In this document: in pieces, positions 13,022-25,700 of the stretch | Layout of the letters: every line of letters begins with the position of its first letter | How positions within the stretch are numbered: the stretch's first letter is position 1 | From: Benincasa hispida | Taxonomy: Eukaryota; Streptophyta; Magnoliopsida; Cucurbitales; Cucurbitaceae | Length of the DNA: 64,000 nucleotides | NCBI RefSeq assembly: GCF_009727055.1 | Contig: NC_052357.1 | Location: 6,152,881-6,216,880 of the forward strand | Direction of reading: 5' to 3' | Notes under the pieces: model-generated | Told to the model about the DNA's origin: nothing | The model's input: the letters and a program-made list of their open reading frames with translations, nothing else | Database searches by the model: none | Position numbers and translations under genes: made by a program

Positions 13022-13198
13022 AAATAAAAAAAAATACGATAAATATTTTTAAATATAACAAAATAATCTATCAATGATAGATCTATCCGTATCAGTGATA
13101 GATACTAATAGTTGTCTATTTGTGTCTATTACTGATAGAGAGTAACATTTTGTTATATTTATAAATAAATTGATTTATTTTCTATATTTTAAAACATC
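13022..13198. repeat. Dispersed MITE-like repeat with TCTATCARTGATAGA palindromes (copy 1)
   Basis: Between AAATATAACAAAAT (13057) and ATTTTGTTATATTTATAAAT (13149) lie the words TCTATCAATGATAGAT, ATCAGTGATAGAT and CTATTACTGATAGAG. The flanking words are inverted complements of each other (ATAACAAAAT / ATTTTGTTAT), so the whole unit is roughly palindromic. The same arrangement is at 36620-36780, with partial relatives near 16080 and 30400. Confidence 0.6.
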
Positions 13199-16079
13199 CA
13201 TTTTAATTTTTTTATTATATATATATATAATTTTATAACATATTAGACTCAAACTTGAAAGTACAAAGTCCATTTGATCACTTCTTTTATGTTAAAAAAA
13301 AAAAAAAAAACTTTTAGACACATTGTAAGTTTAGCATATTTAAAAGTTTATAAATTTAATATATAAGTTTGGGGATTGTATGGAAATTAAGAGATTGAAC
13401 TTAAATCTTGATTTTGATTGTCATGCCTTTTAATGTACAAATGAAGTACCTAAGACAACTCAAAGATCCTATAAGTCACTATTGTCCCACCAAATTTCAA
13501 GGGTCAAGAGATTGAAGCAATTAATAGGCTTAGGCTTCTAAAATATTATTCAATTTGCACATGAATGTGATTGAGGGCTTCAATTATTTCAAATCCAATT
13601 AGGTGTGACAACACACAAACTTGGAAAATAAAACAATAGGGTTTGAAAAATAATGTCTTAAATTATTTACTTCCAACTTCTAATGCTTTTTTTTGTCTAT
13701 TATNNNNNNNNNNNNNNNNNNNNTTTTAGATTTGAATTTAATAAAATTATGTCTCATTCATCTAAATTCAAACATTTACCATAAATTTCTAAAAGAAAGA
13801 AAGAAAAAAACATATATGATATCACATTGCATTCTTCGTTATTATAAGTTAGATTTAAAACCATTGAAAAATGATGGTCCTTTGAACATGAGTCTAATCA
13901 TTTCGAAAATTAAAAGAAACAAAAACAAGAAAAACCACATATTTATTTTATCATACCCAATCAACGTATACAATCTTCAAAAGAATATGTTTTATTCTGT
14001 ATTTGTTTTTAAAATTTGACGTTGACAAATGTGTAGATTTATGCTATGATTGTTTGATTTGTTGTTTTTTTGTTTACTTGAAAAAAAAAATCACACTGAC
14101 CTGTTTCCATGTTTTTGGATGAAACATTTGAATTCAAATATAAAAATATACAAATAAAATTTTAAAACTATATTTTCAACCTTCTGGTAATTATTTAGTT
14201 TTTAATTTTTGTTTTTTAAAATTAAACTTGTTTCATCCATATTTCTTACCATAATTTTGTATATTTCTTAAGTATAATGATTGAATTCTTAACCAAATTC
14301 TAAAACACAAAAACAATTTTCCGAAAACAATTTCTTTTTTTTTAGTTCTTAAAATTTAACTTGGTTTTTGTAAACCATTAGTGAAAAGTAGATAACAAAT
14401 GAATAAATATAGAGGTGAAAATAGTGTCAATTAGTTTAAATTTTAAAAACTAAACGATGACCATACGATACCTTATTTTGATGTTTAAAAAAGTCTCTAA
14501 AAGTGCATAACCCATCTCATTTTTATAAAAACAATCAAGTTTATGTGCTTTCAATTTCCTACCTAGATTTGCACTTTCTTCAATCAAAGAGCTTGAATTT
14601 TTAGCTAAATTTTAAATAACAAGTAAAATTTAAAAAATTTATTTATTTATCTTAAAATTTTAACTTTATTTTTTAAAAATATTAATAAAAATTAGTCAAC
14701 AAATCAATACATTTAGAAGTAGAGTGAGTGTTTATAAGCTTTATTTTCAACAACAAAGATACTAAAAAATAGATAGTTACCAAATGGAGCTTAAACAAAT
14801 AAATTAACCGTCATTGACATTTCTTAAAAATATATAACAAATGGAGGTATGACGATTCAAACTTTTGACCTTAAAAGTACAGTTACATCTCAATTACAGT
14901 TGAGCTATACTCACTATAATACTCTTTAAATCTCAAGACGCATATGAGATGCTGAATTAATTATCATAGTTTGTAACTATTATGATCCACTCCACCGACT
15001 TGACAAAAAAAACCCTTAAATAAAAATGGAGAGCAAGGTTAAAAAGGGAATTTGGCCAAAATAATAGAAAATGAACACCTTTTTCAATATTTTACGACGA
15101 GTGGCACAGAACGGATGAAGTGGAGTAAGGACAAAACAAAATCTGTGGCAGTGTTTTGCGGAGGGGTAATATTGTACATTCACCTTCAATATCTTACATG
15201 CAACCCCTCCCCCACAACAATATTATATCTTTAATTATTTCCACTTACATCTCATTCCCAATAGAATTTTTGTAACTTACTAAACTAAACTCTTATTTTT
15301 ATTTATTATTTTTTAATCTAGATTTTTAAATTTTATACCTTACTCTACTTTATTAAGTTTTTTTCTTTTACCAATTCTTAACCAAAACTCAAACTTGCTT
15401 TCCTTAAAAAAGAAAAAAAAAAAGAAAAAAAAAATCAAATTAGCTTTAAAATGTCTAACTGTTACGTGACAATTACTTTTAAATATAAATTTTCGAAAAT
15501 ATTCATTCGTGAAATATAATAAAAATAAGCCGTTCAAACTAATTTTAAAAAATTTAGTAACAAAGGTTAAATTATTTTTTCTATTAAAAAGTTTATGAAG
15601 TGAACAAAAATACTAGATGAATTATTTGTTTTCGCTTTTAAATCTCAAGTCTAACCCTAAATTATGGGGCATTTTTGTCTTTTAGGCATGAAGAATGTAT
15701 TATTTTTCTTTGCCAAAAATAAAATTTTATCTAAAATTTGAGTTTAACAAAAAGCATCTATTGATTCATTCAATATCTTTTATCCCCCCCCAAAAAAAAA
15801 AAAAAAGTTTAATTCAATATCTATAAGGATGAGGGAGAATATATTTTAATTTATAGAGGTATTATATTACTTCTTTCCCTACCAATTTACAATAGAGAAA
15901 TCAACGATTAGCAGTGATGTTAAATTTTGATCGACATATCGATATTTTGTATATTTTCACAACTTTAATATATATATGAATGGTGAATCAATATTTTTTT
16001 TTATACGTAGGAAAAATACAAAGCATATGAAATAGTAACTTCATTGGGTAACACTTTGGGAATAATAATTCACTGTATA
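13199..16079. other. Non-genic AT-rich DNA with an assembly gap
   Basis: A 20-N gap lies at 13704-13723. No gene is supported; the frame spanning the gap (13693-14019) is an artefact of the N run. Around 14150-14350 and 14600-14720 are repeats of AAATTTTAAAACTA/TTTTAAATTTAAC type common in plant intergenic DNA. Confidence 0.55.
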
Positions 16080-16255
16080 ACAATATTTTTAAATAATTGT
16101 AAATAAAATAAAATCTATTAACGATAGACTTTTATTTGTGATAAACTCGTTGAAAGACTATTATCAACAATATAGTTTATCACCGATCAACTCTAAAAGC
16201 TTAATCTAAATTTTGTTATATTTGCAATTTTTTTGCATTGTACTATATATGATAT
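16080..16255. repeat. Diverged member of the CTATCA..TGATAG repeat family (copy 2)
   Basis: AATATTTTTAAATAATTGTAAATAAAATAAAATCTATT is followed by AACGATAGACTTTTA, GATAAACTCG, TTATCACCGATCAA and TTTTGTTATATTTGCAA, in the same order as copies 1 and 4 but with the palindromes decayed. Confidence 0.4.
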
Positions 16256-18430
16256 TTCAGATTCGATTGCTATATGTGCAGTTGTCAAAAAATATACAAT
16301 AAAAAGCCATAATATAAATATAATAATAAATAATAAACATGTTAATATGTTTAAATTATTTTTCGCAAAAAAGTCAAAGGTAAAAATGAAATGTCATGAC
16401 TTTTCATGATTCGATTCCCATCCTCGTAATTGATGTAATACAAAATATTTGTTAGAAATCATAAAATACTTATTTATTAATTTTAATATTATTATTATTT
16501 TTTGAAAAATATCCACTGTCGTCAACCTTTTATCATGTTTTCATAAAATTAAAACTTCCACGTTTTAAATTTTGCCATTAAGAAAGTTTACCAAAAATTT
16601 AAAAGTGAGAGAGAGGGAGTTCCAAGTAGAGGCATTTTTTCCTTAATAAAATAAAATAAAATAAGACAAGTTTCCCTCTACTCACTTTCAAATGTATATA
16701 AAACCGTTAAAAATTAGAATACTGGATTAATCACCTCAATTACCGAAATACCCTCTCACTCCGTACGATGGCAAGTCCCGATGCCGCATAATTACACATC
16801 TACCCTCTTAAATTACTCCAATATTATGTGTTATATACATACATATAATATAGTATAGGGAATTTTCAAAAATAAAAAAATAAAAAAAATTATTTATATT
16901 TTTTTATAGAGATCGATGAAGTCAATCATTGTTTATAAGGGATAAATCTATCATTATTTTTTTTTATTATTTCTATAAATAGTTTATCCCTTAAAATTTC
17001 AATATAAATATCCCATGTATATTTTTATATTGAAGTGGATGGGTTATTTATATTATTAGAAGCTTTGAAAGTTTTATTTTTAGTTATTTATTCATTGATT
17101 TTTGGAGTATAGCTCTAGAAGGTTAAATATTCTTCACGTTTGAGTATATATATATATTTTTTCCAGATAAGTGGCGATGTATAAACATTGTTATGTTAAT
17201 AATCTATATTTTAAGAATTTAAATTATACATTTTTGGTCAGAGGATGTTAAATGGCTGTTTTGATATGAATATGACATCATACCTATTGAATTTAATAAA
17301 TTGAAGAATAAGACGAATAAAAATCCAACTTTTTACTAAATTTGTTACAATTTAAATAATTAATAGATAAAATTTTTACTTCAATCCTCTAATTTTTCAA
17401 GAACTCAACAAATATTTAAACTTGTTATTAACCACGTCTAACATCTACCCATGTAAAGAGTATAATTTAAAAATAAAAATAAAAATAAAAATACAAAATT
17501 GGCAAACAAGTACAATGGCGAGATACTAATTACTATTTTAAAAGTTAATGGTTCATTTATGAATTTTATAATGGTTTAAATAAATAAAGTAAATATGACT
17601 AAATCTAATTAATGAGTCCAAACATAACTCAGTGAATATTACCCTTTTTTATTCATTAATTACAGAAAAGTTAAAATTATGTAAAAAAATACACTAAACT
17701 TTATGTGTTGTTTCAAAAGTTTTATTATTAGAGTATAAATTATGTTTTTTGATCTCAATTTCTTTCAAAATTATAAAGTTTTTTCTACTCAAAGATAGAT
17801 TAGAGACGTTTACGAGAGATCGAGAGTAATCTTGCAAACTAATATGAACATGACTCAACTAACTTAAAATCTAAAATTTTGATCAATAAGTCTGAGGCTC
17901 TATCTCTCACCTTATATATTATCCAACTAAAAGGCAATATTTTTTTAAAGAGACAAAGTTTAAGGATGTATGTATTTTTGCATAACTTAACCTATGACAA
18001 AGATTTTATTTTGAAACAAATACTTCATAAGAAACCTAATATCAGGGGGAGCAGGGGAGAGTAGATTTTAATATTAATAACATCTAAAATCCAACTAAAC
18101 AACAAGAGTCCTAATAACCTTCCAATACCTTATGAATTAGAAGAGACAAAAGAATCCAAACGAGACTTGAATCCAGCAACATAACAAGCTATAAAGTGAG
18201 CAACTCGATTTTCGTACAAGGATAAAAAGAGAAAGAGATACATTTTACAACCTCCTTGTCAATACAAGAATCTCATCAATTGCATTCTTCACTTTAGTAA
18301 AACTACCGAACAGTTGTTAATGAGGTTAACACATTCGAGAATTAGATTAAAAAAGAAAATGATAGTAGGATTAAAATGACATTTAATGAAGGGTGGGATA
18401 TAATGGTAATTTGGAGTGAGGAGTCAGCCC
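16256..18430. other. Non-genic AT-rich DNA upstream of the CIP7 gene
   Basis: No gene visible. It includes an (AAATAAAATA) stretch at 16647 and (TAAAAA) tracts near 17466. The slightly GC-richer part at 16735-16805 has no open frame of note. Confidence 0.5.
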
Positions 18431-19744
18431 GGTTTCTCTAAATAAAAGAAAGGAAATGAGTTTTAAAGTTTTTGATTTCCAAAATCGCAAACAAAAAGCA
18501 TTGGCGGAAGCACAGTCTTCTCTTTTCTCTCTCTCAACTTCACATCTCTGCCTCCTCTTCCTCTCTCTCTCTCTCTCTACTGTATCTCTTAAGACCCCAA
18601 CCAAAGAGAGTGTAGAGAGAGATTACAGAGAGAGAGAGCGACATACATTCTTCCACACCATCTTCTCATTGTCTTTAGGGTTTCCTTAAAACCTAATTAC
18701 AAATTCTTCCAAACTCCCCATCTTTACAAATTTTTCGTTTTCTCACTAGATACGATTCACCCCCACCAAGAAAAACCAAGCGATTTTAGCTAATTAACCA
18801 CCAACTGTAATGAAATGCTGCTAATCGGACGATCCGATTGCGTTTTCTGAGATCTTGGATGTGGACTTCGCGGGTATGCTTCTGAAATAGACGATCGATT
18901 CAGCATTTAGTCTTCTTCCGCTTTTCATGTTTTTCGGAACATCGATCAGCTTCTTTTGCTTTTTCTGCATTTGGGTTTCTTTCACTGTTTTTTTATATGC
19001 AGTATCTAGATTGTGTGTTGTTTTTGTGGAATAGTTTGTGGATTTTTTTTTTGGGTGGGTGGGGAGTGGGGAGGGAAGTATGGCATTTGAATTTGCGTTT
19101 GAGGGATTGAATTCCACATGGGTCTGCTTTGGTTTGGCTATCTGATTTTAATTTTAATTGTTGAATCAGATCTAAGCTTATCTAACTTCCTTTTATGAAG
19201 CTTGGGTTTCTATTTTTGGGGGGAGGGAGGGGAGTGGGTGAATTTATTAGCATTGAGTTTTCTAAAGGGGTTTAGGAGTGAGATCTGTGATGTATGTTGT
19301 GTGGGCATTTAGGAGTGAAGCTGGAGGTTTTTTTCTGCTGGGTTTCTTCTATGGAATGATATTTTCTTAGATAATCTTACTTTTACTCATAATGTTGACT
19401 ACTAAAATCTAGATTCTATTATTAATGTCTGAAATTTATTATCTTCTATTGCTACGTCACTGTTTCAACTTCTTCTACAATCTGCACTGTGTTTTTTCTT
19501 TTTTATGTTTTCATTTAAGTTTAATAGAGCTGAAATCAGGACTTTATGATGTAGATGCTTTTTCTAAAGGGGGTTTTTCGTTTATTCCCAGTGGTGCTTC
19601 TTGCTACATTTCTTCAAAATTCGACAGTCCCACCAAACATTGTCAGGAGATAGAGTGCTTTTTTCCAGGGAGTAAGTCTGGTTTCATGAAGTGCTTTGGG
19701 AAAAGATAAATTGAAACTTGAAGTTTCTGTGAAGTGAAAGGGAA
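18431..19744 (+). promoter_or_regulatory. Probable promoter and 5' leader of the CIP7-family gene
   Basis: A pyrimidine-rich stretch with a (CT) run at 18560-18578, typical of plant leaders, is followed about 25 bases later by GA-rich sequence (18603-18645) able to pair with it. The start codon at 19745 is more than 1 kb downstream. Between lies T-rich, intron-like DNA (for example 18990-19700), so the leader probably contains an intron. I cannot fix the transcription start or the leader splice sites. No other coding exon was recognised here. Confidence 0.5.
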
Positions 19745-22700
19745 ATGAAACCCGAGACGCCTCTGGATTTTGCTGTGTTTCAACTGTCACCTAGGCGTTC
19801 ACGGTGCGGTTAGCACACCTTAGCTGTTTAGATTAAATACTACACTCTCCTATCTACTAATTTTACTTTCTCTCTCCCCCTTTGGGCAGTTGCGAATTGT
19901 TTGTTTCTAGCCATGGCAAGACTGAGAAACTAGCATCAGGTTCAGTGAAGCCATTTGTAACTCAATTAAAGGTTGCAGAAGAGCAGTTTGCTCATGCAGT
20001 CCAGGCAATTAAGCTTGAAGTTGAGAGGGGTGGAAATGACAATGCTTGGTTCACAAAAGGAACCCTTGAAAGGTAAAAGTCTTTCCTACTTCATTTTGAT
20101 GATTCAGTATCTTTTTATGCCAACTGGCCAGTCTCTCTTGGACTTTCTTGTTAATGTACTTGGTATATTTCCAGGTTTGTGCGTTTTGTTAGCACGCCTG
20201 AGATATTGGAGCTGGTAAATACATTTGATGCAGAGATGTCTCAATTGGAAGCAGCTAGAAGAATATATTCTCTGGTAAGTTCCGCCATTAAGTATTGCCA
20301 CTTAAGGGGAACACATTTTTTAATTTCTTGTTTTACTAAATAAATTTTTATTTTATTGTTTTTATCTTTTTATTATTATTTTTTTTTTTGGTATTAGGGA
20401 GAAGGTGATCGGCATTCTGGTACATCGGGTATGTTTAATTTTCTTTTATTTTCCTAGAATCCTTTTTAACCTTTAATTACATTTTTGTTTATAGACAAAT
20501 CCCTTATGCATTTGGTCTTCTAATTGTTTTTTGTATGCAAGTACATTACTTCAATAGTTCTTTGAAACTTCTTAAGTTCTTTTTGATCTGTTATTTCTAT
20601 GTTAAATTTCTAGCCGACTGGTAAAGTATGTTAGCAGCAATGTAACTAGGTCAGTGGAATTTGTGCATGAGAGAAAGAGCAATCCGGCTTCCATGGCATT
20701 GTTTGTGGAAAACTCCCTTGTGTCATCACATTGTCAGCTGCCACTTATTCTTGAACTAGGGCAATAGGTTTATCTGAGAAATATTTCAATAATTGCTTGT
20801 GAGTTGCTTCATATGGAAACAGTTATTAGTATGTCTATTTTTCTTTTTTAAGATTAAATTAATATTCTATTATCAATGATGTTCATTTATGTTTATTTTT
20901 TTGATAATTTTCCGTAGGTGGGGATGGAACAGGTGCAGGCTCAACAGATGAAACCAAGTAACCTCTTCTTTTCTCAATATTGTTCTCTTCATCACAATGT
21001 TTTTCATGTGTTTGGCAAGTTAATGGTAAAAGCTGTAACTAGTGCCAGTAGAGATATGTTTGAAGTCGTAAAATCTCTCTATCTTTCTCAAGATATCTTT
21101 TGTACGTATATTTGTGTTTCTTGTCAAACTTTCAAGTGAGGGTGAGATCTATGTGGTTTCACTAGTAAAGAAATCATCAGTTTATTTGGGATGTCAGAAA
21201 CATAGTATTTGATGATGTTGTGATGAGACTCGTAGGTAGGTAGATACTGATAACTGCAAGTTCAAGTTTTCTGAATTGAATATGTGTGTGTGGATAGGTG
21301 TCTCATTCTTTATGTAATTTGTCAAAATTTTCAGGAAAGAGCTTTTGAAAGCTATCGATGTACGCCTTCTTGCTGTTAGGCAGGACTTGGTCACAGCTTC
21401 TACTCGTGCATTAGCCGCTGGTTTTAATCCTAGTACAGTGTCTGACCTTCAACATTTTGCTGATCAGTTTGGTGCCCATCGCCTAACGTAAGTACTCTAA
21501 AAAAATCTTCTATTTGACTTATGTGTATTATTAGTACCTACTAATACATGTCTAGATCTTGGGTTTTCCGCCTGTGGTTAGTAGTGGATGGCATTAGAGT
21601 TGAACTTGAACCACATATTTGGCAGTAATCTAGCTTAAAGAGGGGAACGTGGAGAGGAAATTGCATTAGTGTACTGAGGAGGGTAAGGAAAAGATTTTCT
21701 ATTTTCTCTTCCATGCCAGAGTGTTAAACATAGGGACTTGTAGTGGAAATTGCAGAACTCTATAGTCTTTGGTCTGGGACTTTGGTGGATTGACCTTCCC
21801 ATCGTTCATCTTAGCAAGAGAGTGCATTGTCCTTGCTAGTTCAGGAATTTGTATTTTACCTTGGTTTCTCTCTAGAATTTGGTGATAGGGAAGTTGATTA
21901 ACATCTTGCAGTGAGATACTGCAATTCTCTTCCATTTCCGGGATTTGTGGTACACTTGGTTTCTCACTTTAATTGAATGAAAATCCTGAGGGCCAAAAAG
22001 GGATAATGACTAAAGGTCCTACTTGCAGAAATGTAAAGAGAGTCATTGAAGCACTTCAAATCTCCCCACTCAATTTTGTGAAAATCTCTCCTATTTTCCC
22101 TCAAGATATAGACTCTGAAGGACATCAAAAAGTTTACTTGCCGCACACATTTCCCTCTTTCTCTAACTAGGAGAGACGAGAATCTCTGTGATCATAACCA
22201 GTTGACTTTATTGAGGTACGACATGCCAAAAGATTGCGAATTAATGAACCACAGATTTTCTGTCGTGCATGTCCAAAGAATACGATTCAAAACCTCTGGT
22301 ATTTGTTTGAAGTGGACACACCAACAGCGGCATAGCACTAGCACCAGAGAGCACCTTTGAAGTCAACGTTGTTAATCTTTAGCCAAGAGAAAAATTGACA
22401 TTCTAGATGTTGGTCTCATCAGACATTGTGAGGGCAGCGGTGAGGGGAAGGCAATAGGATCTGACCATCTTCCAACTTGGGGATAATGGCTGGAAGAGAA
22501 GTCAAATCATTAACCCCTTGTTATTGGATCTATCCTAATGGGAAAAATTAGGAAAAGATAGCCCCAATAAAAACAGTGGCTATATAGACATATATTGCAA
22601 ATGTCAGATTAATGAGGCATTGCTGATCATATGATGGTCCTTCTAGAACTGAATACAAATCATAGTTAACAGAATTGAAGAAATGAGACAAAAGCATGAG

Positions 22701-25700
22701 TTGCTTTGCACATTCTAGAGATCGTCATTAATATATTCTATATAGTATCTCAATCATTAGTGGATGAACTATCTGCTTACAACCTTATGTTACAAAATGT
22801 CACGTTCTAACGGAAACCACCCCAACCACTTTGCAAAGGATGCTTCATTTTTTCAAAGTTGAATTCCCAATCTCCAAAGATCCGTATCGCCCACCAAAGA
22901 TCTAACGCAAGCCATTAATCTCTCCAACCTCTCTTTGCTAAAATTTCCTCGTGTATATCTCCAACCTGGTAGGATTTTAAGAACTGCTGATAGGAAGTAT
23001 GGAGGAATGACACTTCGAATTGACAGAATGAAGGTGAATCTACTCCCCCCGCCACCCATCAATTGAAGAAAATGTTTAATTTCGTATGTATATATATTAC
23101 CTTCTTAGAATTGAGATCCTAGAGCGGAAGGAGATATATAATCATATGATGCAGCTGGACACCTAAATAACAAACGAAATTTAACCACCTGCAATTTGAG
23201 ACCGAAGCTTATACTACGTCTAGAAGATTTTCATTTCATTCTGCTAGTGCATGCTTCTCTGATTATGTCGAATCCAATCGAGTTTCAAATGGAAGGCACA
23301 AAGAAAAAGGAAAAGAATTGTCACCTTGCAATGTATAATGTCCTGGCGAGCACCCATCGTTGTTGTGCCTCTCGCTACCGTGGAAGATGAGTGAGTCTGG
23401 TGACTGGTGAAGAGAGGCAATATCTGATTTTCATACAATTATTTCCCTTCCCTTTTTCTTTGAGAATGTTGTATGAAATGGGATAAGAAGGAAATTTATC
23501 TGAACAAAGCAAGATACAGCCTTTGCTATCGTATATTGCCGTAGAAAGCAAATTTTATTCCCCCACAAGCCTACGAACTGAGACCACCTACTACATTGCC
23601 TCAGTCCTTTACGTTCGCATACTCTTTGGAGATCTTTGTAGTGATAGTGACTAGAATTCAAAATTTTGTTTTTTCCCTTCTCAATCCTTCTGTTGGATCG
23701 ACTGTCTCTCTCTCATTGGTTTCTATATATATGCAAGTGTTTATAAATCCAAGCAGTTTCGTGGTCTCTGAAATTTAAATTAAATATTCATATAATTTTT
23801 TATACGCCTCTTTTCATTCTCTTAATGAAAAGTGTCGTATCCTTATTTCAAAAAAATATAAAATTTTATAAGTTATTATAAATATGTTAAATTAGGTGTA
23901 ATGTAGATGTCTATTATTAGTGTTCATTGGTCGTACGTCACTTATCCATTAATCCATATGTCTTAAGATTACATACTATTAGTGTTCATGTAATCCACCT
24001 CTTACTTGCCAAATTACCTATTTGGTAGGCTTTGAAAGATACATATTGGTGATCAATCCAAAAAGATTGGAGAAAGTGGAGAAATCCATTCTTTATTATG
24101 TTATTTACTTTTTGTTATCTATTTATTTTATCTATTTATATATTATATTATATTTTCTCCATATTTCGTTGTAAACTGTTGTCCTCCTCAAAGCTACAAC
24201 ATAAGTCATATAGTTACCTTTTCTTTTCAAAATCATTATTATATACAATTTTACATAATGGCTCATTTATGTTTTTTCTTTTTTGGAGAACATATTCGCT
24301 CATTTATGTTTACCTCACACCTATTGTCACATAAATTGATAAAACAGCCGCAATAGTTTCTGTGGGATTGTGCACCCAAAGAAAAAAAAATCAGAACTTG
24401 TCTTTGTAATATTACTAGTTTGCAGGTATATTAGTCAACATTTATTGGGTCATTACCAAATTACATTGCTCAGATAGCTAGTTTCACTGTAATTTGACGT
24501 AGCGTTTCAATTTTTTTGCAGCGAAGCGTGCTCTAGTTTCATCTCTCTTTCCCGGAGGAGGCCGGAACTTATTAACACATGGACCCCAGGCGTCGACGAC
24601 AGAGCGGTCAGATCTTCATGTGGTTCCGACATGTCGATCGATGACCCCGCTGAAGACTCGGTTGGAACCCACATCAAGCCGCAGTACCAAACAGAGAATA
24701 AGCACGATTCTCAATCTGGTACAACTTCACGAACTGAAGAACAATATTCCCATGTGGACGAATCAAGACCCACCACGTGTCAACCGGCCAAATCTTCTGC
24801 CACCTTCCCGAGCCGACGTAACGTGAAAGATGGCACGAGGGTGGAGACGTTGCCCGAAAATTTGGAGAAAGAGAAGAACGGAGATGAGTCTCCGACAGAA
24901 TCGAAATCAACTCCTGTGGGTCCCCCGGCCAGGCGGCTCAGCGTCCAAGATCGGATCAACCTTTTTGAGAACAAACAGAAGGAAAATACCGGTGGCAGTG
25001 GAGGAGGCAAGCCCGTTTCTGGAAAACCTCTGGAACTGAGAAGGCTCTCATCGGACGTGTCTTCAGCGCCGGCGGCGGTGGAAAAGGCAGTTTTGAGGAG
25101 ATGGAGTGGTGTCAGTGATATGAGCATTGATTTCAGTAATGAAAAGAAGGATATAGAGAGCCCATTATGCACACCTTCCTCATCTTCAATTTCTGATACC
25201 AAGGCTAATATATTTTCTGGTGCAACCGAGATTCAAAGTGAGAAGAGCTTGCCTGATTTGGAGAGTGAGACTAGGCTTGAAAGAAGGGGCAATCTTGTTA
25301 GACATGGTGATGATGAGTCCAAACAACAAACTGAGGAACAGAATCCAATTGAGGGTTATACAGGTAAAGAGGCTTGGTCGTCATCTTCTCAAGCCCAAAT
25401 CAGGTCAATCTCTGGTGGAGCTGATCTTGTTGGATTGAATGATCGAGGGGTTTCTAAGGGAAGTGTAAAGAATTTATCAAGCAGTGATGATAAAGGTAAA
25501 GGCTTTAAAGGTGTAGTATTAGGCTCTGAGCCACAAGGGAAAAGTTCTGCCGATCGAGCTGAAATTGATGGAGCCAAGAATAAAGTTGCATCCCAGGTTG
25601 ATGCTTTTGCTAAGAAGGTAGGGGATGATGCAGCTGATGGTAGGTTAGGTAATAAGATGGACGATTCTGGATCAAGAGACCATTTAGCATATCCATTACG

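Noticed and set aside
23811..23857. TTTTCATTCTCTTAATGAAAAG as the 3' tail of a plus-strand LINE in CIP7 intron 6
   Set aside because: The only recognisable LINE coding text in the intron is on the minus strand, and no plus-strand coding remnant precedes this tail, so the call is not supported.
24780..25202. 140-codon minus-strand frame antisense to CIP7 exon 7
   Set aside because: It is a shadow of the conserved sense frame, in a GC-richer exon, with no independent support.
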